From Streptomyces lasiicapitis (GTDB taxonomy: Bacteria > Actinomycetota > Actinomycetes > Streptomycetales > Streptomycetaceae): a stretch of 64,000 bases of DNA. The stretch is from assembly GCF_014646335.1 (NCBI RefSeq), contig NZ_BMNG01000022.1, positions 1 through 64,000 of the forward strand. The letters are read 5' to 3'. This document shows, piece after piece, positions 26,066-34,223 of this stretch (position 1 is the stretch's first letter; the number at the start of each line of letters is the position of its first letter). The translations under genes were made by a program, and so were the position numbers. The notes under the pieces are model-generated. The model did not search any database. It saw only the letters and a list, made by a program, of their open reading frames with translations, and had not been told where the DNA came from.

Positions 26066-27570
26066 TTCTCCACGCTACGGCGCGACTTCAGCACCCCGCG
26101 CCCCAGTTTCCGCAGCAGCGGCCACAGCACGATCAGCGCGACCACGGCGTACACGGACACCGAGAACGGCGTGTCCACCAGGCCGCTGACGCTGCCGTCG
26201 CTGATCTGCAGGGCGCGGCGCAGCTGTTGCTCGGCGTTGGGGCCGAGGATGACCCCGATGACGGCGGGCAGCACGGGCAGTCCATAGCGCCGCATGCCGA
26301 ACCCGATCAGGCCGATGACCAGCAGGATGACCAGGTCGAGTGCCTCGCCGCCGACCGCGTACGCGCCGACGGCCGCGAAGAAGAGGATGCCCGCGTAGAG
26401 GTAGGGGCGCGGGATGCGCAGGAGTTTCGCCCAGACGGGGGCGAGGGGCAGGTTGAGGGCCAGGAGAAGCACCATGCCCACGAACAGGGACGCGATCAGG
26501 CCCCACACCAGCTCCGATTCGCGCTCGAAGAGAAGTGGGCCGGGCTGGATGCCGTACTGCTGGAAGGCGGCCAGCATGACGGCGGCGACGGCGGTCGTGG
26601 GCAGGCCGAGGGTGAGCATCGAGACGAGGGTTCCCGCCGCCGACGCGGAGGAGGCGGACTCGGGGCCCGCGACGCCCTCGATGGCTCCCTTGCCCCACTC
26701 CTCCTTGTGCTTGGAAAGGCGCTTCTCGGCGACGTACGAGAGGAAGGTCGGAATCTCCGCGCCGCCCGCGGGGATCGCGCCGAACGGGAAGCCGATGAGC
26801 GGGCCGCGCAGCCAGGACTTCCAGGTGCGCCTGACGTCCTTCTTGCCGAGCCAGGGGCGGCCGACGGGGATCGCCTGCCCGCTGGTGCGCCGCAGATGGG
26901 CGGCCACCCACAGGGCCTCGCCGATCGCGAAGAGTCCCACGGCGACGATCACCACGTCGATGCCGTCGGCGAGTTGGAGCGAGCCGAAGGTGAGGCGCTG
27001 CTGGCCGGTCATCTGGTCCAGGCCGACCAGGCCGAGGGTGAGGCCGATCAACAGGGACGCCAACCCCCGTATACGAGAGGAGCCGAGGACCGAGGTCACC
27101 GCGATGAAGGCGAGGACCATGATGGCGAAGTAGTCGGGGGCACCGATGTCCACGGCCAGGTCGGCGACCTTCGGGGCGAGCGCCACGAGCAGGATCGTGC
27201 CGATCATGCCGCCCGCGAAGTGGCCGATGGCCGCGGCCGCGAGGGCTTGCGCGCCGCGCCCCGACTTGGCCATCGGGTTGCCCTCCATGGCGGCCACGAC
27301 CGCGGCGCTCTCGCCGGGTGTGTTGAGGAGGATCGAGGTCGTGGAGCCGCCGAACATCGCGCCGTAGTAGATGCCCGCGAACATGATGAACGCGCCGGTG
27401 GGTTCGAGCCCGTACGTCACCGGCAGCAGCAGCGCGACGGCCATCGCGGGGCCGATGCCGGGCAGCACGCCGATCGCCGTGCCGAGGAGGACGCCGACGG
27501 CGGCCCAGAGGAGATTGATGGGCGTGAGGGCCGTACCGAACCCGTCCATCAGGGAGCTGAAGGCGTTCAT
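26062..27570 (-). CDS. tctA: Tripartite tricarboxylate transporter, large permease TctA
   Basis: A 502-residue membrane protein of the normal TctA length with about 12 helices. Family signatures are visible: PGIGPAMAVALLLPVTYGL near the N-terminus, GIYYGAMFGGSTTSILLNTPGE, and the mirrored EGVAGPESASSASAAGTLV and LTLGLPTTAVAAVML. It forms the transport channel with TctB, using TctC as binding protein. It starts 1 bp from the tctB stop and its stop overlaps the acetyltransferase start. Confidence 0.93.
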   Translation of the reverse strand: MNAFSSLMDGFGTALTPINLLWAAVGVLLGTAIGVLPGIGPAMAVALLLPVTYGLEPTGAFIMFAGIYYGAMFGGSTTSILLNTPGESAAVVAAMEGNPMAKSGRGAQALAAAAIGHFAGGMIGTILLVALAPKVADLAVDIGAPDYFAIMVLAFIAVTSVLGSSRIRGLASLLIGLTLGLVGLDQMTGQQRLTFGSLQLADGIDVVIVAVGLFAIGEALWVAAHLRRTSGQAIPVGRPWLGKKDVRRTWKSWLRGPLIGFPFGAIPAGGAEIPTFLSYVAEKRLSKHKEEWGKGAIEGVAGPESASSASAAGTLVSMLTLGLPTTAVAAVMLAAFQQYGIQPGPLLFERESELVWGLIASLFVGMVLLLALNLPLAPVWAKLLRIPRPYLYAGILFFAAVGAYAVGGEALDLVILLVIGLIGFGMRRYGLPVLPAVIGVILGPNAEQQLRRALQISDGSVSGLVDTPFSVSVYAVVALIVLWPLLRKLGRGVLKSRRSVEK

Positions 27571-27571
27571 G

Positions 27572-28147
27572 TCACAGCACTCCCATCAGGGGGCCGCCGG
27601 GCAGCGGCACTCCGAGCAGATTGTTGAAGACGGCGTACGTGACCAGGGAGAGCCCGGCCGCGATGAGCGGGTCGCGGTGGATCGCGCGGCTGCCGAGGGC
27701 GTAGGCGGCGCCCCAGAAGAGCAGGGCGCCCGCGACGGGGAAGCCGACCGGTTCGATGAGGACCGCGGTGGCGAGGAAGACGCCGGCGAGCAGCAGCACG
27801 GTGCGCCAGTCGGCGGGTTCGGACAGGTCGATGTCCTCGCCGCCCTCGGCCTCGCCGCGGCCGCCGCGCAGCACGTCGACGGCGAGCAGGACGGAGACGG
27901 CGAGCAGGCCGATGCCGACGGCGATCGGGACGGTCTTCGGCCCGATCGGTCCGCGCTGGGCGATCGCGACGTCCATGGTGAGGGCGTCGGTGAGCACGAC
28001 GACGCCGAGGGCGAGCAGCATGACGCAGACGCCGAGTTCGGAGTGCTCGCGCAGCCAGGTCCGCCGGTCGCGGGGCCCTGGGGCTTCTTCGGTACGTCCG
28101 GTGGGGTCACTGGGCTCGGCGGGCCCGATGGGCTCGGTGGTCGTCAC
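27572..28147 (-). CDS. tctB: Tripartite tricarboxylate transporter, small permease TctB
   Basis: A 191-residue protein with a Pro/Glu-rich cytoplasmic N-terminus and four hydrophobic helices (LGVCVMLLALGVVVLTDAL; VPIAVGIGLLAVSVLLAVDVL; VLLLAGVFLATAVLIEPVGF; AAGLSLVTYAVFNNLL), the TctB pattern. GTG 28147 overlaps the tctC stop (GTGA). It partners TctA. Confidence 0.9.
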   Translation of the reverse strand: MTTTEPIGPAEPSDPTGRTEEAPGPRDRRTWLREHSELGVCVMLLALGVVVLTDALTMDVAIAQRGPIGPKTVPIAVGIGLLAVSVLLAVDVLRGGRGEAEGGEDIDLSEPADWRTVLLLAGVFLATAVLIEPVGFPVAGALLFWGAAYALGSRAIHRDPLIAAGLSLVTYAVFNNLLGVPLPGGPLMGVL

Positions 28148-29145
28148 AGCCCCAGCTCCTTCAGTACGGATACGACGCGTTTGTCCTGGGCGTCCAGGAA
28201 GTCGCCGAACTTGCCGCCGGTGAGGAAGGCGTCGTCCCAGCCGTTCTTCTTCAGGGACTCGCGCCACTCGGGCGAGGCGTGGAGCTTGCGGATCAGGCTG
28301 GTGAGCTTGTCGCGTTCGGCGTCGGAGAGTCCGGGGGGCGCGACGATGCCGCGCCAGTTGGTGAAGTTCACGTCGTAGCCGGACTCCTTGAGCGTCGGGC
28401 CTTCGAGGCCCTTGACCCGCTTGGGTCCGGTGACGGCGAGCAGCCGCAGTTCGCCGGACTTGATCTGGTCCAGGTACTCGCCGACGCCCGAGACGCCGAA
28501 GGCGACCTTGCTGCCGAGGATGGAGGCGAGGAGTTCGCCGCCGCCGTCGAAGGGGATGTAGTTGACGTCCTTGGGCGGGATGCCCGCGGCGCGGGCCATC
28601 AGCATGGGGGCGATGTGGTCGGGCCCGCCGGGCGAGGAGCCGCCGCCGACGGGCATCTTGCCGGGCTTCTCCTTCCAGGCGTCGATGAGCTGCCCGATGG
28701 TCTTGTACGGGGAGTCCTTCGACACCACGACGACGTCCTGCTCCTCGGTGAGGCGGGCGATCGGGGTGGTGTCGGCGAGGGTCTTGGGGGCGTCGTTGGA
28801 GCGGGCGGCGCCCACTACGCCGAGGCCCATGGACATCGCGAGCTTGCCGTTGCCGTGCTCGCCCACGAGGCGGCTGAGGCCGACGGTGCCGCCGGCGCCG
28901 GGCAGGTTGAACACCTCGATGTTGTGGGTGAGTCCGGCGTCCTCGGCGTTCTTGGCGGCGGTGCGGGCGGTGATGTCGTAGCCGCCGCCGGGGGTGTTGG
29001 GGACCATGAGGCGCAGGCCGGGGATCTTCGTGCCGGTGTCGTCGCCGCTGCCCGTGGTGAGCAGCGGCGGGCCCACAAGGACGAGCAGCGCGGACCCGAG
29101 CAGGGCGAGGGGGACGCGTAGTCGCCTGGGGGTACGGAGTCGCAC
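28144..29145 (-). CDS. tctC: Tripartite tricarboxylate transporter solute-binding protein TctC
   Basis: A 333-residue Bug/TctC receptor. An N-terminal hydrophobic export segment (VPLALLGSALLVLVGPPLL) is followed by the periplasmic-type binding fold: LMVPNTPGGGYDITART, then LPGAGGTVGLSRL, VGGGSSPGGPDHIAPML and GSKVAFGVSGVGEYL. It likely binds citrate or a related carboxylate outside the membrane. I chose GTG 29145 with AGGTGG upstream; the longer frame to 29235 begins with unlikely sequence. First gene of the operon and divergent from the response regulator. Confidence 0.9.
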   Translation of the reverse strand: MRLRTPRRLRVPLALLGSALLVLVGPPLLTTGSGDDTGTKIPGLRLMVPNTPGGGYDITARTAAKNAEDAGLTHNIEVFNLPGAGGTVGLSRLVGEHGNGKLAMSMGLGVVGAARSNDAPKTLADTTPIARLTEEQDVVVVSKDSPYKTIGQLIDAWKEKPGKMPVGGGSSPGGPDHIAPMLMARAAGIPPKDVNYIPFDGGGELLASILGSKVAFGVSGVGEYLDQIKSGELRLLAVTGPKRVKGLEGPTLKESGYDVNFTNWRGIVAPPGLSDAERDKLTSLIRKLHASPEWRESLKKNGWDDAFLTGGKFGDFLDAQDKRVVSVLKELGL

Positions 29146-29303
29146 GGGGTGCCACCACCTGTCTGACCGGATACATGTGTGAGGTGGCCCACATGTTGCC
29201 CACGCGTTAAGAAGCTGTCTCTCTTCCGGAATCAACGGACGTTGTGGTCCTTGTGGTCGCGCTCGTAACCTGCGGCGACGACGAGGGCCGAGGGGGCCGC
29301 GCG

Positions 29304-29990
29304 ATGACGAGGGTGCTGGTCGTCGACGACGACTTCATGGTGGCCAAGCTGCACGGCCGTTACGTGGCCTCGGTGGCCGGATGCACGGTGGCGGGCGTGG
29401 CGCACAGCGGGGGTGAGGCGCTGCGCGCGGCGGAGCGGCTGCGGCCCGACCTGGTGCTGCTCGACGTGTACCTGCCGGACATGGACGGCATCGCGGTGCT
29501 GCGGGAGCTGAGGGCGGCGGAGGAGCGGGACCCCGGCCGGGCGCCGGTGGACGTCCTGTTCATCACGGCCGCGCGGGACGCGGAGGTGATCCGTGCCGCG
29601 CTGCGCGCCGGTGCCCTGCACTACCTCATCAAGCCCTTCAACCAGGCGGCCCTGCAGGAGCAGTTGCGGCACGTCGCGGCCCTGCGCGCCCGCCTCGACG
29701 GCCTCGCCGAGGCCCGCCAGGAGGACGTCGACCAGATCTTCGGCCCCCGCCCGCCCGGCTCCCGCGAACTCCCCAAGGGCCTGGCCCCCCACACCGCCGA
29801 CCTCGTCGAACACACCCTCCGCGCCCACCCCACCGGCCTCTCCGCCACCGAATGCGCCCAGGAAGGCAACCTCTCCCGCGTCAGCGCCCGCCGCTACCTG
29901 GAGTACTTCGCGGACACGGGCCGGGCGCAGGTGACGCTGCGGTACGGCGGGGCGGGACGGCCCGAGCGGCGGTACCGGTGGGTGGGGTGA
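29304..29990 (+). CDS. CitB/DcuR-type response regulator
   Basis: A 228-residue regulator. The receiver domain holds DDD near the N-terminus, the phospho-Asp in LVLLDVYLPDMDG, and the conserved Lys in LHYLIKPFN. The C-terminal DNA-binding part (GLSATECAQEGNLSRVSARRYLEYFADTG) is the winged-HTH type of CitB/DpiA regulators of carboxylate transport. ATG 29304 has GAGGGG upstream. It is divergent from tctC over 158 bp, so it likely controls the transporter. The usual partner sensor kinase is not beside it in this window. Confidence 0.88.
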   Translation: MTRVLVVDDDFMVAKLHGRYVASVAGCTVAGVAHSGGEALRAAERLRPDLVLLDVYLPDMDGIAVLRELRAAEERDPGRAPVDVLFITAARDAEVIRAALRAGALHYLIKPFNQAALQEQLRHVAALRARLDGLAEARQEDVDQIFGPRPPGSRELPKGLAPHTADLVEHTLRAHPTGLSATECAQEGNLSRVSARRYLEYFADTGRAQVTLRYGGAGRPERRYRWVG

Positions 29991-30016
29991 GCTGACCTGA
30001 GGGCAGGCTGAGGGGG

Positions 30017-30037
30017 TCCTTAACGCGAGCATAAGGA
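30017..30037. promoter_or_regulatory. Inverted repeat upstream of the LPMO gene
   Basis: TCCTTA and TAAGGA, 6-bp arms 9 bp apart, sit 120 bp before the LPMO start. It may be an operator; it could also be chance. Confidence 0.3.
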
Positions 30038-30156
30038 TCGCCGTCGGCCGTTCCCAGCAGGGGATTTCGGGGTGCGCAGGGGCTAGCTTGCTGATCGCCG
30101 CGGGGCTCGGGTCCCGCTTGCCCCCACCTGAACACCGCCCTAGGAGAGATCCCCCC

Positions 30157-31194
30157 ATGACTGCTGCTCGCAAGGTCGCCGCCATCGCCACCGCGGGTGT
30201 CGTGCCGCTCGCCCTGACCGTGTTCGCCGCGGTGCCCGCCGCCGCGCACGGGTCGATGACGGACCCGGTGAGCCGGGTGTCCGCCTGCTTCCAGGAGGGG
30301 CCCGAGGCGCCGAAGTCGGCCGCGTGCAAGGCACTTGTGGCGGCCGGCGGGACGCAGGCCCTGTACGACTGGAACGGCGTCAACATCGCCAACGCCGCGG
30401 GCAAGTCGAAGGAGATCATCCCGGACGGGAAGCTGTGCAGCGCCGGGAACGACAAGTACAAGGGGCTCGACCTGCCGCGCGCCGACTGGCCCTCCTCCAA
30501 GCTCGCCGCCGGTGACCACACCTTCAAGTACCGGGCCACCGCCCCGCACCGGGGCTCCTTCGAGCTGTACGTCACCAAGGACTCGTACGACCCGACGAAG
30601 CCCCTGAAGTGGTCGGACCTGGAGGCGCGGCCCTTCGCGAAGGTCACCGACCCGAAGCTGGAGAACGGCAGTTACGTCTTCCAGGGCAAGGTGCCCGCCA
30701 AGTCCGGCCGCCACCTGGTCTACTCGATCTGGCAGCGCTCCGACTCCCCCGAGGCCTTCTACACCTGCTCCGACGTGGTGTTCGGCGGCAAGGGCAGCGG
30801 CGGTTCGGGCGCCGGGGCCGCCGCGCCCGCCGCCTCCGCGCCCTCCGAGAAGGACATAGCCGACGGCGCGGACAAGTCGTCCGTGGAGCACCGCGGCCAC
30901 GGCGACAGCGACGCGAAGACCGGGCCGAAGGTCACGGAGGCCGAGCCCGCCAAGGGCGCCGCGGACACCGGGGACTCCGGGGACGACGCGGCGGCCGCGC
31001 CCGGCGGGTCCGGGAACAAGCCCGAGGTGAAGGGCGCCGCGGGCAAGCCCGTCGCCGCCGACGAGAACCTCGCCGAGACCGGCGGCGACAGCAACACCGC
31101 GTACATCGCGATCGGTGGCGCGGCGACGCTCGCGGTCGGCGCGGCCGCGATGTTCGCGACGGCCCGCCGCCGCGCGAACACCGGCGGCCGCTGA
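30157..31194 (+). CDS. AA10 lytic polysaccharide monooxygenase with LAXTG sortase anchor
   Basis: A 345-residue secreted protein. The signal peptide ends AAAH, leaving an N-terminal His (HGSMTDPVSRV) that forms half of the copper histidine brace; the second His is in APHRGSFELYVTKD. The AA10 catalytic domain fills about residues 31-205 with SIWQRSDSPEAFYTCSDVVF near its end. A long Ala/Gly/Asp/Lys linker leads to LAETGG, a class E sortase-type motif, a hydrophobic helix and an RRR tail. It should oxidatively cleave chitin or cellulose while fixed to the cell wall, unlike the usual free forms. AGGAGAG precedes the ATG. Confidence 0.9.
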   Translation: MTAARKVAAIATAGVVPLALTVFAAVPAAAHGSMTDPVSRVSACFQEGPEAPKSAACKALVAAGGTQALYDWNGVNIANAAGKSKEIIPDGKLCSAGNDKYKGLDLPRADWPSSKLAAGDHTFKYRATAPHRGSFELYVTKDSYDPTKPLKWSDLEARPFAKVTDPKLENGSYVFQGKVPAKSGRHLVYSIWQRSDSPEAFYTCSDVVFGGKGSGGSGAGAAAPAASAPSEKDIADGADKSSVEHRGHGDSDAKTGPKVTEAEPAKGAADTGDSGDDAAAAPGGSGNKPEVKGAAGKPVAADENLAETGGDSNTAYIAIGGAATLAVGAAAMFATARRRANTGGR

Positions 31195-31206
31195 GGGCGG
31201 TTGAGC

Positions 31207-31243
31207 GCCGTCGCCTCCCCCGGGGGTTCGGGGAGGCGGCGGC
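31207..31243. terminator. Strong hairpin between convergent genes
   Basis: GCCGTCGCCTCCCC (31207-31220) pairs with GGGGAGGCGGCGGC (31230-31243) over 14 bp with one T-G pair and a 9-nt loop. It lies between the LPMO stop and the lipase stop and can serve both. Confidence 0.75.
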
Positions 31244-31272
31244 CTGCCCGCCGTCCGCCACGTGTGCGACGC

Positions 31273-32157
31273 CTACGACAGACAAGTGCTCGGCGTCGCG
31301 TGTGCCGGGTCCAGCGCGTTGGCCACCTCGTGGTGGGCGACGCGGTCCAGGGTGCCGATGGCGACGTGCTCGGCGAGGTTCACCGGGCAGAGGTCCTGCA
31401 CGACGACATTGCGTACGTTCGGGCCGTTCAGGAATTGCGAGCGGTACGGGGTGACGACCTGGTCGTACTTGGTGGAGATGACGGTGTAGCGCACGCCGGG
31501 CACGGTGTCGCCGCCCGCGTTCAGCCTGGTCAGGAACGGGGAGCCGGCGATCTGGTCGGCCAGGGCGGGGGTCGCCGTGGTGAGCAGGTCCTCGATGCCG
31601 GGGAAGAACGGCAGCAGCTTGGTCAGGCCGAGCAGCGTCGTGCCGTGGTTGTCGGGGGCGAGACCCACGAGGGCGTTCACCTTGTCGGCGCCGCCGAGGA
31701 ACTTCAGGTAGTGACGGGGCATCAGGCCGCCCTGCGAGTGCCCGACGAGGTCGACCTCCTTGGCGCCGGTCGCGTTCAGCACCTTGTCGACGTAACCGTC
31801 CAACTGCTCGGCCGACTTGTCGATCGGGCCGATGCCGTGGAAGAAGGGCACGTGCGGCAGTTGGCCGTAGTCGAGGGAGAAGACGCAGTAGCCCCGCTTG
31901 ACCAAGTAGGGCCCGAGGACGAGCCAGTTGTCGACGGAGTTGCCGAAGGTTCCGTGCACGAGGACGACGGGGCGGGGGTGGGCTGCGGACGGCTTGCAGC
32001 CGTAGTCGTTCCAGCCACTCGAAGAAGGCGCTGCAGGCGCCTCGGACGTGGTGGCGATACGGGGTTCGGCGGCCGTGGCGGTGGGGGTGAGCGTGGCGGC
32101 GCCCGCGACGATCAGGGCGGCGGTGAGCGCGCGCAGCGCTCGTCTCCAGGGCAGCAT
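31273..32157 (-). CDS. Secreted alpha/beta-hydrolase lipase
   Basis: A 294-residue secreted lipase. A signal peptide ends near ATAAEP. The oxyanion region is VVLVHGTFGN, and the nucleophile elbow is GHSQGG (VDLVGHSQGGLMPRHYL). The catalytic His is probably in LAEHVAIGTLDRVAHHEV, and cysteines near both ends suggest disulfides. This is the Streptomyces/actinobacterial triacylglycerol lipase type acting outside the cell. ATG 32157 is preceded by AAGGAG. The putative promoter is at 32261-32289. Confidence 0.88.
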   Translation of the reverse strand: MLPWRRALRALTAALIVAGAATLTPTATAAEPRIATTSEAPAAPSSSGWNDYGCKPSAAHPRPVVLVHGTFGNSVDNWLVLGPYLVKRGYCVFSLDYGQLPHVPFFHGIGPIDKSAEQLDGYVDKVLNATGAKEVDLVGHSQGGLMPRHYLKFLGGADKVNALVGLAPDNHGTTLLGLTKLLPFFPGIEDLLTTATPALADQIAGSPFLTRLNAGGDTVPGVRYTVISTKYDQVVTPYRSQFLNGPNVRNVVVQDLCPVNLAEHVAIGTLDRVAHHEVANALDPAHATPSTCLS

Positions 32158-32260
32158 CGGGTGATCTCCTTGCGGCTCAAGGGAGTTGCGATGGCTGGGG
32201 CGGCACGAGGTCGACGCTGCCGCCCTGTGACCCGGATCACGGAGTTGACACGTTCACGCT

Positions 32261-32289
32261 AAATTACGCGCCAGTAGTAGAAGTGTGAA
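32261..32289 (-). promoter_or_regulatory. Putative lipase promoter
   Basis: On the minus strand TTCACA (32284-32289) and TAATTT (32261-32266) are separated by exactly 17 bp, close to the housekeeping consensus and in a locally AT-rich stretch, about 105 bp before the lipase ATG. Read by eye, so moderate confidence. Confidence 0.45.
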
Positions 32290-32309
32290 GTTACGTGTGA
32301 GTAAAACTT

Positions 32310-32323
32310 CCAGTGATCACTGG
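32310..32323. promoter_or_regulatory. Perfect 14-bp palindrome upstream of the lipase promoter
   Basis: CCAGTGATCACTGG is fully self-complementary and lies 21 bp upstream of the putative -35. It could be an operator or activator site; no regulator is encoded nearby. Confidence 0.4.
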
Positions 32324-32365
32324 CAGCGTCGCCCGCACGTCGGACATGTCATCCCTCCCGCTACC

Positions 32366-33034
32366 TCATCCCTCCCGCACCTTCAGCCCGACGACGCCCG
32401 CCAACGCCGGTGCCAGCTCAAGGAGTTGGAGGGGGCTGATCGTCACCCCGCGCATCGCTTCCAGGCCGGAGGCGATGCCGAGGGCCGCCGCCTCGCTCAG
32501 GTCGGCGCGGTCGGCCTTGACGTCGTCGAAGCGGACCCGGTCGAGGGTCGAGCCGGGAAAGGAGACCTGGGTGAGCGCCGCCCCGCCGAAGTCCACGTCC
32601 CGCAGCAGGCAGTCCACGAAGGCGACGTCCCGCAGCGCGGCCACGCGCAGGTTGACCGAGTCGAACTTGCAGTGGTGGAACGTCACGCGGCGCAGTTGCG
32701 CGCTGAAGAGTTCCACGCCGGCGAGCAGCCCGGCGCCGGACTCGCAGTCCGTCCAGCGGCTCTCGGCGAGGTCGGCGCCGACCCAGCGGACCTGGTGCGT
32801 CCAGACGTCGTCGAAGCGGGCGCGGCGGTAGCGCCCGCCGTTGAACGTCACCGAGGAGAACGCCGACTCGGCGAACGCCGCGCTGCCGCCGTCCAGTTCC
32901 GCGAAGTCGCACCCGTCGAAGTGCACGGCTTCGTAGTCCCCCTCCCGCTCCAGCTCCCCCTCGAAGGGTTCGAGCCGGTGGGCGTAGGGGAGGTCGGCGA
33001 GGTCACGCGGGGTGCGGGGGTGCTGCGCGGGCAT
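32366..33034 (-). CDS. Pentapeptide-repeat protein
   Basis: A 222-residue soluble protein built of A(D/N)LXX-like repeats: HFDGCDFAELDGGSAAFAES, FNGGRYRRARFDDVW, DLAESRWTDCES, FHHCKFDSVNLRVAALRDVA, FVDCLLRDVDFGGAAL and FDDVKADRADLSEA. These form a right-handed beta-helix. Some such proteins protect DNA gyrase from quinolones by mimicking DNA, but that is not shown here. It lies 16 bp downstream of imuB in the same direction, so it may be carried on the SOS transcript. Confidence 0.82.
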   Translation of the reverse strand: MPAQHPRTPRDLADLPYAHRLEPFEGELEREGDYEAVHFDGCDFAELDGGSAAFAESAFSSVTFNGGRYRRARFDDVWTHQVRWVGADLAESRWTDCESGAGLLAGVELFSAQLRRVTFHHCKFDSVNLRVAALRDVAFVDCLLRDVDFGGAALTQVSFPGSTLDRVRFDDVKADRADLSEAAALGIASGLEAMRGVTISPLQLLELAPALAGVVGLKVREG

Positions 33035-33050
33035 GGCGGAGGTCTTTCGT

Positions 33051-34223
33051 TCAGAGGGCGGCCGGAGGGCGGGAAGGGCTGGTGCTGTTTGTACCGTGCG
33101 GGCCGGGAGCGGGCCCGGCCGGGTCGGGAGCGGGCCCGGCCGGGTCGGGAGCGGGCCCGGCCGCACGACGACGATCGAGCCGGGGGCGGGATGAGGATCG
33201 CGGCCCCGGCCCGCCCGCCAGTGCCCCCGGCACGATCGCCCCCGGGCCGAACTTCTCCCGGGCCCGGTCGGCCACCGCCTCGATGCGGCGGGCCTTCTCG
33301 TCGGCGGGGTCGAAGGTCAGCTGGCGGGCGGCGAGCGCGGCGGGGGCGAGGCCTTCGGCGCGCAGGGCGAGGGCGCGCACCCGGGCGCGCTGGAGGCCGA
33401 GGGCCTCGTACATCCGGTAGGCGGCGGCCGTCAGCGCGGCGGCGTGCGCGGTCGGCTCGGGCAGCGCCCGGGTGCGGGTGGTGACGGAGCGGTCGGCGTA
33501 GCGCACGGTGAGCGTCAGGGAGCGGCACACCTGGGCGTCGCCGCGCAGCCGTACGCCCAGCTCCTCGGCGCCGGAGAGCAGGGCGCGCCGGTGCCGGTGC
33601 GGGTCCAACTCGTCGCGCGGGAAGGGTCGTTCGACGGCGAGGGAGCGGGTGACCGCGTTCGGGGCGACCCGGGTCCGGTCGACGCCGTGCGCCCTGTCGT
33701 ACAGCTCGCGCCCGGCCCGTGCGCCGACGAGCCGCTGCAGCGTGGACAGCGGCGCGGCGGCGACCCTGCCGACGGTGTCGAGCCCGTACTCGCACAGGGT
33801 GCGGGCGCCCGCGCGGCCGACGCCGGGCAGCTCGGCGACCGGCCTGCCGTCGAGGAACTCCGCGACCGCGTCCGGGGATCCGGGCACCACTCGGGTCACC
33901 CCGGGCGCGGCGTCCCGCGCGGCCATCCGTGCCAGCATCGGCCCGGGCCCGGCCCCGATCACACAGTCGACTCCGTACAGAGCGAGCGCCCGCACCCGGA
34001 TCAGGGCGGCGATCCCGGTGGCGTCCCGGCCGAAGTAGCGCCGCGCCCCGCTCACGTCGGCGAACGCGGCGTCGGGCGGCACCGCTTCGACGACGGGCGT
34101 GAACTCGCCGACGACGGTGAGGAGTTGGGGCAACATGGCCTCCCCCGAGGCTCCCCCGACCCCCGAAGCTCCCTCGGGCCTCTCGGCCCCCGGGGTCAGG
34201 AAACGTACGTACAACGTGCTCAT
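33051..34223 (-). CDS. imuB: ImuB-like catalytically dead Y-family polymerase
   Basis: A 390-residue Y-family protein: palm-like ADVSGARRYFGRDATGIA, the HhH segment AELPGVGRAGARTLCEYGLDTV, and the little-finger region VTRSLAVERPFPRDELDPH. The N-terminal catalytic DxD motif expected in active polymerases is replaced (STLYVRFLTPGAE), as known for ImuB, which acts as a clamp-binding adaptor for DnaE2. The ATG overlaps the dnaE2 stop (ATGA). The C-terminal tail is encoded by 21-bp tandem repeats (GPAPDPA units). No imuA-like gene is adjacent. Confidence 0.83.
   Translation of the reverse strand: MSTLYVRFLTPGAERPEGASGVGGASGEAMLPQLLTVVGEFTPVVEAVPPDAAFADVSGARRYFGRDATGIAALIRVRALALYGVDCVIGAGPGPMLARMAARDAAPGVTRVVPGSPDAVAEFLDGRPVAELPGVGRAGARTLCEYGLDTVGRVAAAPLSTLQRLVGARAGRELYDRAHGVDRTRVAPNAVTRSLAVERPFPRDELDPHRHRRALLSGAEELGVRLRGDAQVCRSLTLTVRYADRSVTTRTRALPEPTAHAAALTAAAYRMYEALGLQRARVRALALRAEGLAPAALAARQLTFDPADEKARRIEAVADRAREKFGPGAIVPGALAGGPGPRSSSRPRLDRRRAAGPAPDPAGPAPDPAGPAPGPHGTNSTSPSRPPAAL
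33101..33162. repeat. 21-bp tandem repeat inside imuB 3' end
   Basis: Two identical 21-bp copies (33121-33141 and 33142-33162) follow a near-identical 20-bp copy. In frame they encode Gly-Pro-Ala-Pro-Asp-Pro-Ala units, a likely length-variable tail. Confidence 0.8.

Noticed and set aside
26038..27627. 529-codon frame antisense to tctA
   Set aside because: tctA on the other strand matches its family along its full length; the antisense product is charged low-complexity sequence.
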